Assembly (NCBI GenBank): GCA_951813075.1 | Contig: OX638343.1 | Span: 248,001-312,000, forward strand | Length of the DNA: 64,000 bases | Direction of reading: 5' to 3' | Source: Arenicellales bacterium | GTDB taxonomy: Bacteria; Pseudomonadota; Gammaproteobacteria; Arenicellales; JAJDZL01 | In this document: positions 46,636 to 55,717 of the stretch, one piece after another | How the letters are laid out: the number at the start of each line of letters is the position of its first letter | Numbering within the stretch: position 1 is the first letter of the stretch | The notes under the pieces: model-generated | Told to the model about the DNA's origin: nothing | The model's database searches: none | What the model saw: only the letters and a program-made list of their open reading frames with translations | Position numbers and translations under genes: made by a program

Positions 46636-47115
46636 TTATAGCAACCCCATCATAGATTCAGCGTCACTAACCTCAAGTTTACCCGGACCTTCCCGATTCA
46701 GGGCGGTGACTACTCCGTCTTCAACAATCATTGCATATCGGTCTGAACGCAGCCCCAACCCCATATCAGTCAAGTCAAGTTCGATTCCAACCGCACTCGT
46801 GAATTTGGCGCTTCCATCAGCCAGCATAAGAATACTATCAGCATTCGATGCTTCACCCCATGCACCCATGACAAAGGCATCATTGACTGAAAGACAAGCG
46901 ATGGTGTCAATGCCTTTCGCTTTGATTTCGTCAGCTTTGACAACGTAGCTAGGAAGATGGGAATTGGAGCAGGTGGGTGTATAAGCTCCGGGTAGCGCAA
47001 ACAAAAGGACTCTTTTACCGTCAAAAATTTCTGACGTGCTGATCTTCGCAGGACCGTCGTCAGTCATGTGATGTAAGGTAACTTCTGGAATTTTGTCCCC
47101 AATTGCAATCGTCAT
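46636..47115 (-). CDS. Peroxiredoxin, Prx5-like
   Basis: From the ATG at 47115 the product is 159 residues; a GGAGAG ribosome-binding site supports this start over the in-frame one at 47130. The peroxidatic cysteine (Cys49) sits in LPGAYTPTCSNSHLPSY, the Prx5 pattern PGAFTPTCSxxHxP. The thiol reductant is not recognisable; no glutaredoxin domain is fused. Function is reduction of hydrogen peroxide and organic peroxides. It converges with the kinase gene. Confidence 0.92.
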   Translation of the reverse strand: MTIAIGDKIPEVTLHHMTDDGPAKISTSEIFDGKRVLLFALPGAYTPTCSNSHLPSYVVKADEIKAKGIDTIACLSVNDAFVMGAWGEASNADSILMLADGSAKFTSAVGIELDLTDMGLGLRSDRYAMIVEDGVVTALNREGPGKLEVSDAESMMGLL

Positions 47116-47324
47116 GTTAATTCTCTCCATAGGAGTTACAGTAACTCATAAAATCCATCATTCAGATGGTGATTCTCATTGGTATATATTTTAACAATGA
47201 TGGGCAATCCGAAATTGAACAATGCAACCGTGGGTGAGGCTACTAACCAAATCTTGAAGCGATCGCCGTTCAGTTACAATTGACACGAAATGACTACTAT
47301 GTTGGATATGGCAATGGAAATAGT

Positions 47325-48695
47325 ATGAAAAAATCGAAACAAACAAGAGCTACTGAACTTGAAGAACTCGTCGAGAAGCATCCAGAAATCGAGTTTGTAG
47401 ACGCGATATTTGCAGATCTGCATGGCTACATTCGAGGGAAGAGATTCCCACTTGGTGAGGCGAGCAAGATCTACACTTCCGGTGTTCAGATTCCAGATAG
47501 TTCTTTCTTTCTTGATCCACACGGAGATTCTGGAGACCCCTGTGGCCGTGGTTTTTCCGATGGCGATCCCGATAGCACACTGAAGCCAGTGCCGGGAACC
47601 ACTTGTTATGTGCCTTGGGGAGCGGGCAATGGCGCACAGGTGTTGGTGGAGCTGTACAAGGATGATGGTTCATCGAACTACGTGGACCCTCGGCGACTCG
47701 CTGCTCGGGCTTTGGAAATGTTTGACAGCCTCGGGTACAAGTTGCGACTCGCATTTGAACTTGAGTTTTATCTGATTGATGAAAAGTTGGACACTCGCGG
47801 CAAACCCCAATTTCCGGATTTTCATGGAGACGGCCAAGGCGAGATTCAAACTCAGGTCTATTCGCTTAGTGATCTGGACCAGCGACATGAATTTCTGACA
47901 GGAGTGCAAGACGCCTGTCGTGTTCAAGCTATTCCAGCATCGACGACAACATCAGAATTTTCCCCTTGTCAGTATGAAATCAACCTCAGACATACTGACA
48001 ATCCGCTGTCAGCCGCAGATCATTGTTCACTATTGCGACGAGTTGTCAAAGAAATTGCTTCCAAGGTTGGTATGAAAGCAACTTTTATGCCAAAACCATT
48101 TTTTGACTACAGTGGCAGTGGTATGCATGTTCACTTGAGCATGACGGATAAATCCGGGGAAAATGTCTTTCGTGGCGACGACGAGTATGGAAGTATCCTG
48201 ATGAAAATGGCCATTGGTGGCTTGCTGGATTCGATGCCGGATGTGTTCACTATATTCGCACCTGGGAGGAATTCTTTCCGGCGTTTCGTACCGGACATGT
48301 TTGTGCCAGTAAACAAGACATGGGGTTTTAACAACCGTTCAGTTGCGATTCGAATACCTGCCGGTCCTGACGATGGGCGTCGCTTGGAGCACCGAGTCGC
48401 CGGTGCAGAAGCAAATCCGTATCTTGTGCTCACTGCAATTTTGGGCGGTATATTTCACGGTCTTACCAATGGTATCAATCCAGGTGAGGAAAAATCCTTT
48501 GTCAACGTTAGTGGAGAGGTCGATGAGTCATTGCCTCTGGAGTGGGAGAAGTCGATATCAGTTTTTGAGAAATCAGAGTTCGCGGAACGCTATTTTGGTA
48601 GCGAATATGTCGATCTCTATTGCGCGGTGAAGCGCGATGAAGTGATCAAGTACCGGGAATACATTGCCGATCGGGACTATCAATTCTATCTGTGA
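47325..48695 (+). CDS. Glutamine-synthetase-like enzyme (gamma-glutamylpolyamine synthetase type)
   Basis: This ~456-residue GS-fold enzyme starts from the ATG at 47325; the frame also opens at a TTG 45 bases earlier. It has FVDAIFADLHGYIRGKRFP, the GS metal site RLAFELEFYLID, the SGSGMHVHLSM histidine block and the nucleotide-site NNRSVAIRIPAG with HRVAGAEANPYL. The N-terminal domain and absence of the adenylylation-loop tyrosine point away from GlnA and toward PuuA or glutamylanilide-type ligases, which join glutamate to an amine. Its stop overlaps the start of a PuuB-like oxidase, the normal partner. Confidence 0.85.
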   Translation: MKKSKQTRATELEELVEKHPEIEFVDAIFADLHGYIRGKRFPLGEASKIYTSGVQIPDSSFFLDPHGDSGDPCGRGFSDGDPDSTLKPVPGTTCYVPWGAGNGAQVLVELYKDDGSSNYVDPRRLAARALEMFDSLGYKLRLAFELEFYLIDEKLDTRGKPQFPDFHGDGQGEIQTQVYSLSDLDQRHEFLTGVQDACRVQAIPASTTTSEFSPCQYEINLRHTDNPLSAADHCSLLRRVVKEIASKVGMKATFMPKPFFDYSGSGMHVHLSMTDKSGENVFRGDDEYGSILMKMAIGGLLDSMPDVFTIFAPGRNSFRRFVPDMFVPVNKTWGFNNRSVAIRIPAGPDDGRRLEHRVAGAEANPYLVLTAILGGIFHGLTNGINPGEEKSFVNVSGEVDESLPLEWEKSISVFEKSEFAERYFGSEYVDLYCAVKRDEVIKYREYIADRDYQFYL

Positions 48696-50020
48696 CTTGC
48701 CCAACTGCTTCCATGACCATATCTCATACTGAATCCTACTATGCAGCCAGTGCTGTCGGCATGGCTGACTATTCGCAAATATCAGGTTCAGAGAATTGTG
48801 ATGTCTGTGTAGTTGGAGGTGGCTTCACCGGTATTTCCACAGCCTTGAATCTCGCTGAAAACGGTTTTGATGTGGTTTTGCTGGAAGCGAATCGAATCGG
48901 GTGGGGAGCGTCGGGCAGAAATGGCGGGCAGATGGGTTCCGGTTTAAATTGGTCGCAGGCCGAACTCGAGAAAGAATTCGGTGACGAATCTGCACATGCC
49001 TTATGGAATCTATGCGAATTGGCTAAACAGGAGGTGATAGGTCGAATTGACAAGCATCGTATTCCGTGTGATTTCAAGCATGGAGTTATGGCTGCTGCAT
49101 TCACTAGGAAAGCTGAAATGAAATTTCGCGAAGTTGAAAGTCATCTTCGCAAAAAATACAACCATCATTCCGTTCGAATTGTGGAACGAGAAGAAATAGG
49201 GGAGCTGCTTGGTACTGACAAGTACTGGGCGGGTATGCTTGATACCAGTTCCGGGCATCTGCACCCGCTCAACTATGCTATCGGAATCGCTGGTGCTGCT
49301 ACGCAAGCAAACGTGCGAATCTACGAGGCCTCGCCTGTTAATTCGTATAAACGAGAAGCGGGTGGCTATACGGTGACAACCGCAAATGGTGGAGTTGTTA
49401 GCGCAAGAATCGTTGTATTTGCATGCAATGCCTATATCGGAAATGTTTCGCGTAAGATCAGCAGAACAATCATGCCTTTTGTCAGTTGCATCGTAGCAAC
49501 AGAACCTCTGACAGAGAATGTTGCACGTTCAATCAATCGCGAAGACATCGCGGTATTCGACTCAAAATTCTGCCTTGATTACTATCGGCTTTCATCCGAC
49601 CGCAGGCTATTGTTCGGTGGAGTGGAGAAATATATTCCAGTAGATTCCGGAAATATTGCACGCTCGGTCCGGCCGAGAATCTTGCATCTTTATCCTGATT
49701 TGAAAAACGTCAAAATTGATTTTGCGTGGGGAGGAAAAATTGCGGTAACAAGAAACAGGTTGCCCTCAGTCGGACGCATAGAAGGAGATATTTACTATGC
49801 ACAAGGATTTTCCGGTCATGGTGTGGCACTGACGAATATTGTTGGTAAGATTCTGGCTGAAAAGATTTCTGGAACAGCAGAGCAGTTTGATCAATTCGCT
49901 TCCATTCCTCATAAATCCTTTCCAGGCGGACACTATCTACGCTGGCCAGCTCATATTTTGACAATGTTGAGTTTGAGTATGATTGATCGTATAAATTCTC
50001 GGCTGGGTGGAATCAGATAA
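48692..50020 (+). CDS. FAD-dependent oxidoreductase, gamma-glutamylputrescine oxidase-like
   Basis: This 442-residue DAO-family flavoprotein has the dinucleotide motif VCVVGGGFTGISTALNLAE and GWGASGRNGGQMGSGLN, the PuuB/GlpO-like FAD block. Its C-terminal segment YYAQGFSGHGVALTNIVGK closes the FAD site. The start is GTG at 48692, overlapping the upstream stop (GTGA); an ATG at 48713 is an alternative. It would oxidise the gamma-glutamylated amine made by the preceding GS-like ligase, releasing an aldehyde, ammonia and hydrogen peroxide. Confidence 0.87.
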   Translation: MTCPTASMTISHTESYYAASAVGMADYSQISGSENCDVCVVGGGFTGISTALNLAENGFDVVLLEANRIGWGASGRNGGQMGSGLNWSQAELEKEFGDESAHALWNLCELAKQEVIGRIDKHRIPCDFKHGVMAAAFTRKAEMKFREVESHLRKKYNHHSVRIVEREEIGELLGTDKYWAGMLDTSSGHLHPLNYAIGIAGAATQANVRIYEASPVNSYKREAGGYTVTTANGGVVSARIVVFACNAYIGNVSRKISRTIMPFVSCIVATEPLTENVARSINREDIAVFDSKFCLDYYRLSSDRRLLFGGVEKYIPVDSGNIARSVRPRILHLYPDLKNVKIDFAWGGKIAVTRNRLPSVGRIEGDIYYAQGFSGHGVALTNIVGKILAEKISGTAEQFDQFASIPHKSFPGGHYLRWPAHILTMLSLSMIDRINSRLGGIR

Positions 50021-50037
50021 TTTCCAAGGTATGCGAA

Positions 50038-50395
50038 TCAATACAAATTTGACAATGAGTTTCCGAAATTACCTACGTTTCCCGTAATCCGCCTGATCCA
50101 CTGAAATGCATCTGCCACCAATCGTTCTACCGTTTCCGAAGTAGCTGCTACGAACATTTCTTGTCCGTTTTGATGTATCGGATTTGAGTCCTTCTTCATA
50201 AAATCCGTATCAAATCTTGGGTTGCTGGATTCGGACCTGATGATCGTATGCAACGCCCCTGTCATCGGAAATTTCAAAAAGGTTTGAATCGAAGTTCACA
50301 CTGTCCATTTCTACAAGTTTATCCTCATCAACTACCGGCATTTTCGTCCCCAGTGAGTTGCCGTTAGCCGTGATTTGAAAGTCAGTTGGTTTCAT
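50038..50395 (-). pseudogene. Possible frameshifted small gene of unknown family
   Basis: Read on the minus strand, MKPTDFQITANGNSLG...FEISDDRG (start ATG 50395) stays protein-like until about 50277. The sense then appears to continue one frame over as ALHTIIRSESSNPRFDTDFM...ETVERLVADAFQWIRRI to a stop at 50038. The joined product would be about 119 residues, needing a one-base frameshift in the overlap. No family recognised; either a decaying gene or a sequence error, and coincidence is possible. Confidence 0.35.
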
Positions 50396-50726
50396 TGAAT
50401 CAAAATGGGAATGCAATTCCCAATTTGACGTCGATCAATTACGAAAATAGCGATTCGAATTATTTTCATATTATTCGCACTGAACCTGCTGTTGTAGTTG
50501 CAGTGCAAAACGAGGCTATTCGTTCTGGAACTGCTTGCCACCTTCGAAAATTTGATTGGAACTTGAAAAATTTCGCAAGATGTTGACGATGCTTCACAAT
50601 TTACTGGGATAGAACCGAATCGGCGTGTCTTCTGAAACTGGATTGAAACAATCCGTGCGAATTCATTGGACGGGTAAATTATGGAGATGCCTTATTTCTG
50701 GTCCGGCTAAAATCCAGAGTTAATAG
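50396..50726. other. Intergenic stretch without a gene
   Basis: About 330 bases of AT-rich sequence contain short frames on the + strand without family features. No repeat or RNA gene seen. Confidence 0.5.
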
Positions 50727-51557
50727 TTACACACATTCTTTGTCCAGCATCTCCTCGAGTTGTTCTTGTTCTCCAGGATGCATTGTTATGCTTTGCTTGG
50801 AATAGGGAAAATTTTTCGAACGAACCGCAGAATGAAATTCCTCGAGCGCTGCGACTCTCTCATCGTATATTTGCTGGTGTAGGGGTTGGAGGTTTCTAAA
50901 TGCGTAGGCATGTCGAGGCGGATTCGGATCTTCGCCACATATATCGGCCATAAACAGAAAAATAATATCACCCGCGTTGCCGGATCCCAGCGAGATCGTA
51001 ACAATTGAGGTTTTGTCATTCAACAACTCCAAAGTCCTTTCAGCAACACACTCAATCTCCACCGCAAAGCAGCCGGCATTCTCATAGCGTTTAAAGATGC
51101 GATAAATCTCCATTGCTTCGGATGCTGTTCGACCAAAAGCGCGAAGACCGCCAAACCAAGTGCTCAATGACGGTACAAGCCCCATGTGTGCCTGTACAGG
51201 GATGGATTCCTTTGCGAGCATTTCAACAATGTCGTAACTGCGATTGGTGAAGTACATGTCTGCACCGCGTTCCATACAATTTATTGCAGCACGCAATATT
51301 TCATCTGGCGTGGCATACTGCCCCCAGTTCATAGCGGTCCCCATGAAATGGTGAGGCGCGATTTCTCGGGCCGACTCGATCTGGTCGTCCCAGACCGTCA
51401 GGGTATCAATGCCGGCATCCACACAAGCACGAATTTCTCTTTCATTGGCAGGATTGCACATACTGAGGCGCTTGCCTGAACCCTTCAGTGCTTGCAAATC
51501 AGCAACAGTGTAGTTGCGTTTGGCCGGTTTGCGGCCAAATGTATAGATATTCTTCAT
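50727..51557 (-). CDS. Ketopantoate hydroxymethyltransferase (PanB)-like TIM-barrel enzyme
   Basis: This 276-residue protein resembles PanB: the barrel core contains SIPVQAHMGLVPSLS (PanB GIPVMGHIGLTPQS), the GGLRAFGRT segment (GGxKVQGKT) and YENAGCFAVEIECVAERT (EExGAFxIVLECVP). The later NDKTSIVTISLGSGNAGDIIF takes the place of IPTIGIGAGxxCDGQVL. The DSxG metal-ligand segment near the start is changed to WDDQ. It is thus a divergent PanB paralogue rather than a certain pantothenate enzyme, and no panC or panD is nearby. Monocistronic, same strand as the desaturase. Confidence 0.72.
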   Translation of the reverse strand: MKNIYTFGRKPAKRNYTVADLQALKGSGKRLSMCNPANEREIRACVDAGIDTLTVWDDQIESAREIAPHHFMGTAMNWGQYATPDEILRAAINCMERGADMYFTNRSYDIVEMLAKESIPVQAHMGLVPSLSTWFGGLRAFGRTASEAMEIYRIFKRYENAGCFAVEIECVAERTLELLNDKTSIVTISLGSGNAGDIIFLFMADICGEDPNPPRHAYAFRNLQPLHQQIYDERVAALEEFHSAVRSKNFPYSKQSITMHPGEQEQLEEMLDKECV

Positions 51558-51774
51558 TGTTGTTACCAGACCTGGACTACTTGGACGATTCCCTTTCCTT
51601 GTTTAAACAAAATGTATTTCGTAAGAGTAATAATTGATTCAAATGTCGTGAATATTTCAGAATCAGCCACATTCCGCTGACTACAATTCAGTGAATCATA
51701 CGCGGATTGTTCTCAGACGTTCAAATAAGCGCGATCTTTACTTGCAATTTTTTGTGCGTTTGAAGCGGGTGATT

Positions 51775-52779
51775 CTAGGTAGCACTAATTGCAACGGTGC
51801 GGGATTTCTCGGACAATTCCGGCACCACTTTGCGAATAAAGTAATCAGGCTCCTTGTACTGTCTGTTGACGGCGGTCACTATTTCACTGAAAACTCCCCA
51901 AAGGCCTACACAGGGTTCCGGCAACTGGTCTTTCAACGCTGCACTAAGTTTCGGCAAATTGTAAAAAGGCACCATCGGGAACATGTGATGTTCAACATGG
52001 TAGTTCATGTTGAAATAGAAGAAACGGGTTATTGGGCTTGCGGAAAAACTGCGCGTTGAATAACGATGATCCTTGACATTCATTCGCAAGCAGGTGTGTT
52101 GTGTTAGATGAAGCATACCGGTTACGGGGCCGCCAATAATTCGCGGCAGGAAGGTTAGTACGACAGGTAGCCAAGACTGAACGAGCAGCGCCCAAACAAT
52201 CATCAAGGCATAAAGGCCAACCATGATTTGAGCATTTCTAATTGCCTGGGGAACCTTCTTTGGTGGAATGACCTCAATCATTTGTTGTGTCAGGAATCCA
52301 AATGCCTGAGCTATCAGAGATTTCCAGTAAAAATAAGTACCGCCGATTCCAGAACCTATCTTTAACAACAGTGACCAACTCACTGGATTGGGTTCAGATA
52401 ATTCGGTGTCGCCCTCATCAAAGTGGGTAAAGCTGTGATGCCCTAAATGTCCGTATCTGACCGCAATTGGTTCCATCTGGACCATCCAACCAAATATCCA
52501 AATTGTCAATTCATTTAACCAGCGCTTGCGAAACGGGGTTTTGTGACACGTCTCATGTACACCGGATGCAGCACAGCCCCAAATCATTCCGTAAGCGATC
52601 ACAAAAAATACAGACCACAAGCTTCCCCAAGTTGCAACAACAGCAGTACCAACCGCGACCAGCAACAGGAAATAACTGCCAAACCAAATCAATGGTTTTT
52701 TATTGGAACGTTGAGAAAGGTTTCTCAAGAGTCGGCTGTCGATGTCGCAAAGATACCAGTCATTTTTCAGAATTGCCAT
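51775..52779 (-). CDS. Membrane fatty acid desaturase
   Basis: This 334-residue integral membrane protein has the three histidine boxes of di-iron desaturases: HETCHK, HLGHHSFTHF and NYHVEHHMFP, with four hydrophobic segments between (IWFGSYFLLLVAVGTAVVA and others). Box 1 is the HxxxH type. It introduces a double bond or hydroxyl into a lipid-linked acyl chain; the FxxHHxxxH-like and NYHxEHH layout is shared by fatty acid desaturases and some carotenoid or sphingolipid enzymes. A long structured intergenic region lies on its start side. Confidence 0.88.
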   Translation of the reverse strand: MAILKNDWYLCDIDSRLLRNLSQRSNKKPLIWFGSYFLLLVAVGTAVVATWGSLWSVFFVIAYGMIWGCAASGVHETCHKTPFRKRWLNELTIWIFGWMVQMEPIAVRYGHLGHHSFTHFDEGDTELSEPNPVSWSLLLKIGSGIGGTYFYWKSLIAQAFGFLTQQMIEVIPPKKVPQAIRNAQIMVGLYALMIVWALLVQSWLPVVLTFLPRIIGGPVTGMLHLTQHTCLRMNVKDHRYSTRSFSASPITRFFYFNMNYHVEHHMFPMVPFYNLPKLSAALKDQLPEPCVGLWGVFSEIVTAVNRQYKEPDYFIRKVVPELSEKSRTVAISAT

Positions 52780-53384
52780 AACCGCTGTTCTCCTGCTAAT
52801 TACTCAAATGAATTTTGCAACTTGAAGTGATGTGGGTTTGTGTATGTGAATATTTACAATAATTTCTCTTCTTTCGATTCGATCAAGACTACTATCAATT
52901 CGTAGGTGGAAATCGCGTCGAAAAGTGAATTCGAGACTAATTTTATTACATGATGTTCTGTCAAATTTACAGTATTTGTAACCTCGCAGTTGTGGCTGGT
53001 TGAATTCCCTAATCCTAAAATAGGCAAGCTGAAAATTAAAGATTCTTGCCACTATAGTGGGAGTGAAATAGCCAACGTTTTAACAATTTTATGAATCCCA
53101 CTATATCCAAGACAAGGCTATTTTCTGGATCAGTAAATTTGAGACAATCAGACCGCAAGTGCGGTGGTTTCGCTCAAGCCCTCGGCGCGCAATTACCGAT
53201 ACAGGGTCAATTTGCGCCATCATTGTGGTGTGCAACCAGAAAGGTAATAGAACTGTACATAATCTGGAAATCACGGTGGTGAACGTGTATATTTGCGTGA
53301 GTGGGGTGCAAATTGAAAGACAAGTCTTGTTTTCGAGAAATCAGCATCAAAAACCAATTCTGAGAATTTCTGAGGGAGATCAAA
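52780..53384. other. 605-base intergenic region between the desaturase and D-lactate dehydrogenase
   Basis: No gene is supported. It divides two divergent genes, so it holds both promoters. It also contains a cluster of complementary segments at 53015-53123, annotated separately. A GAGGGAGA ribosome-binding site precedes the downstream GTG start. Confidence 0.55.
53023..53123 (+). promoter_or_regulatory. Structured intergenic element with interleaved (pseudoknot-type) complementary segments
   Basis: TATAGTGGGA (53053-53062) is complementary to TCCCACTATA (53096-53105). AAATAGCC (53066-53073), lying inside the first pair, is complementary to GGCTATTT (53116-53123), lying outside it. The a-b-a'-b' order is that of an H-type pseudoknot with loops of 3, 22 and 10 bases. 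Just upstream, GGCAAG (53023-53028) pairs with CTTGCC (53045-53050). The strand of any transcript is unknown; as + strand RNA it would be leader RNA of the downstream gene. Confidence 0.45.
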
Positions 53385-54776
53385 GTGTCAAGTGCAGTTG
53401 AGACCGTTGCAGATCTCGGTGCGATAGAGGTGTTGAAAAGTAAATTTGGTGATCGCATTGTCACCTCTCGGAGTGTGTGTCACGAGTTTGGTTCGGATGA
53501 ATCGTTTCACGGGCATTATCCTCCGGACGCGGTCTTTGCACCTCACTCAACACAAGAGGTTGCAGAAATCGTCAAGATCTGTGCACGGCATAAATTCCCA
53601 GTGATTCCGTACGGAACAGGCACCAGTTTGGAAGGCCATATATGTGCGCTCTACGGCGGAATTTGCCTGAACATGATTGAGATGAATGAAGTTTTGCGAG
53701 TCAATGCGGAGGACCTTGATGTTGTCGTACAGCCAGGCGTTACACGCAAACAACTCAACCTTCATCTCAAAGACAATGGTCTGTTTTTCCCGATCGACCC
53801 CGGAGCGGATGCATCGTTGGGCGGTATGACTGCCACACGCGCATCGGGAACAAATGCCGTTCAATACGGAACAATGCGCGAAAACGTGCTTTCTCTCACC
53901 GTAGTAATGGCTGACGGAAAGATCATCAAAACTGCCAGGCGTTCACGAAAATCTGCGGCCGGGTATGATTTAACGCATCTAATTGTAGGGTCTGAAGGCA
54001 CGCTCGGTATCATCACCGAGATTACCCTGCGTGTTTATGGAATTCCAGAGAAGATTTCATCTGCTGTTGTCGCATTCCCCGACCTGGGTCGTGCTGTAGA
54101 TGCAGTGATCATGACAATTCAGTTGGGCATTCCCATCGCGCGTATCGAATTGCTGGACGATGCAATGATGGAAGCATTAAATAGTTATTCCCAAATGAAC
54201 CACCCGGAAGAGCATACTTTGTTTTTGGAGTTTCACGGAACCGAGGATTCCGTCCAAGAACAGGTCGAGACGGTTCAGGTTATATGCGAAGAGCATGGCG
54301 GCGGCCATTTTAACTGGACTGTTCACACAGAGGAAAGAAATCGTTTGTGGCAGGCGCGACATGACGCCGCGTACGCTGCAAAATCAATGAGGCCCAATGC
54401 GCAGATTTGGGCTACCGATGTTTGTGTTCCAATCTCGCGACTTGCAGAATGTATTACTGAAACCAAAACAGATATTGTGAACTCCAATCTTCAGGCACCA
54501 ATTGTCGGACATGTCGGTGACGGAAATTTTCATCTGGTCTTGCTGGTTGATCACACCGACCCGGATGAAGAGGCACGAGCACAAGCACTGCATGAACGAA
54601 TGGTGATGCGAGCGCTGGAGATGGATGGCACTTGCACCGGAGAGCACGGAATCGGCTATGGCAAGCTAGATTTTCTAATTGCCGAACATGGTGAGGCTGT
54701 CAGTGTAATGCGTACCATTAAGAAAGCGCTAGATCCGGACAATATTCTGAATCCAGGGAAAATTGTCCGCGTTTAA
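53385..54776 (+). CDS. FAD-linked D-lactate dehydrogenase (LDHD/GlcD type)
   Basis: This 463-residue flavoprotein has the PCMH FAD-binding domain (PYGTGTSLEGH, GADASLGGMTATRASGTNAVQYG, IVGSEGTLGIITEITL) and the C-terminal GlcD cap with HVGDGNFHLVLLVD and MDGTCTGEHGIGYGK, a conserved metal/substrate site. It matches mitochondrial-type D-lactate dehydrogenase (LDHD) closely in arrangement and length. It oxidises D-lactate or related 2-hydroxyacids, passing electrons to cytochrome or quinone. Glycolate oxidase GlcD is the alternative, but glcE and glcF are absent. GTG start at 53385. Confidence 0.87.
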   Translation: MSSAVETVADLGAIEVLKSKFGDRIVTSRSVCHEFGSDESFHGHYPPDAVFAPHSTQEVAEIVKICARHKFPVIPYGTGTSLEGHICALYGGICLNMIEMNEVLRVNAEDLDVVVQPGVTRKQLNLHLKDNGLFFPIDPGADASLGGMTATRASGTNAVQYGTMRENVLSLTVVMADGKIIKTARRSRKSAAGYDLTHLIVGSEGTLGIITEITLRVYGIPEKISSAVVAFPDLGRAVDAVIMTIQLGIPIARIELLDDAMMEALNSYSQMNHPEEHTLFLEFHGTEDSVQEQVETVQVICEEHGGGHFNWTVHTEERNRLWQARHDAAYAAKSMRPNAQIWATDVCVPISRLAECITETKTDIVNSNLQAPIVGHVGDGNFHLVLLVDHTDPDEEARAQALHERMVMRALEMDGTCTGEHGIGYGKLDFLIAEHGEAVSVMRTIKKALDPDNILNPGKIVRV

Positions 54777-55046
54777 CTGACAGACAATCTTGAAATCGCT
54801 ACTGTCGATCAATGAATTAGCGGGGCTTGCGAAACTAAGCTAATCTGACTCCGACCTGAAATATTCGATCGGAACAAATCAGTTGGGTTCGACGGGGAAA
54901 GGGGTTTTAACCCGAATATTTATTGTGCGTTTGGCGTGTATTGCCGCAACAGCACGAGTTCGCTTATTGATTGCGACAATTTATAAAGTAGTCAAAGTGG
55001 GGAATTGAGCTTTCCCTATAGCTCTGAGTCGAAGATCCTGCCTTGA
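54777..55046. other. Intergenic stretch with a long imperfect palindrome
   Basis: AAATATTCG at 54859-54867 is mirrored by CGAATATTT at 54913-54921, with an inner GGGTT / AACCC pair (54885-54889 and 54909-54913). It lies between two convergent genes and may be a shared transcript end, though no long T-run follows. Confidence 0.35.
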
Positions 55047-55343
55047 TTACGCTTCGGCAGCCTTGCTATTAGAATTCGATATGGAGTTGGTGTTGCAGTA
55101 AGTTTCTTCCGAATTTTCGTCGGTAATCTGCAACAATCCTTGGGAGACAAACAAGCGTAAAGTGTTATTGACAGTTGCGCGAGATACTGGCGGCCAAGGG
55201 CCGTTCACTGCGCGGTAAATCTCTTCCGCAGACATCTTTTTATCTTTTTCATCTAAAATCACCCGAGCGATACGAAGCCGCTGTTGAGTCGGCATGATTT
55301 TGTGCTCTCGCAAGTATGCATCAAATTCAATATTCGTCATCAT
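55047..55343 (-). CDS. Fur-family DNA-binding protein lacking the metal/dimerisation domain
   Basis: This 98-residue protein contains the Fur winged-helix: PTQQRLRIARVILDEKDKKMSAEEIYRAV and SRATVNNTLRLFVSQGLLQI, with the conserved recognition helix (Fur: VSxATVYNTLxxFxxxGLL). It then continues ENSEETYCNTNSISNSNSKAAEA and stops, exactly where full-length Fur proteins have NTxxHHH and the metal-binding dimerisation domain. No continuation was found in other frames downstream. It may be a truncated gene, or a metal-independent regulator. Confidence 0.8.
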   Translation of the reverse strand: MMTNIEFDAYLREHKIMPTQQRLRIARVILDEKDKKMSAEEIYRAVNGPWPPVSRATVNNTLRLFVSQGLLQITDENSEETYCNTNSISNSNSKAAEA

Positions 55344-55717
55344 TTTCTTATCCGCCCTCGTTCTGGCAACTTAAACTCACGCTTTTAAAAAAGAGTTACA
55401 ATTCTATCACAAATCACTGGTTGAACTGAACAAATCTGGGCAAATTGTGTCGCTAGAGCGGAATCAATAAGTGTGCGCTAATAGGTGCGCCCGCAAAAGG
55501 ACACACTAACTTGGCCCCGAATTATCGAAATATTCAATGTCGTGCTGTTCATCAGATTGATTGCTAAATTGGTTGTACTAGTGATTCGAGTAGTGTGTAA
55601 AGCCAACGTTAGTGGCGAACAGCGGGTAGGAGATGTAACAGATTGACAAAGCGTATTCGACAGTAGCAAATCCACCATTAGTATAGTTGGAATTAGAGAT
55701 CTTGATATTTCCCTAAA
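55344..55717. other. Intergenic stretch without a gene
   Basis: About 370 bases separate the divergent Fur-like and hypothetical genes and presumably contain both promoters. No supported gene or repeat. Confidence 0.5.
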
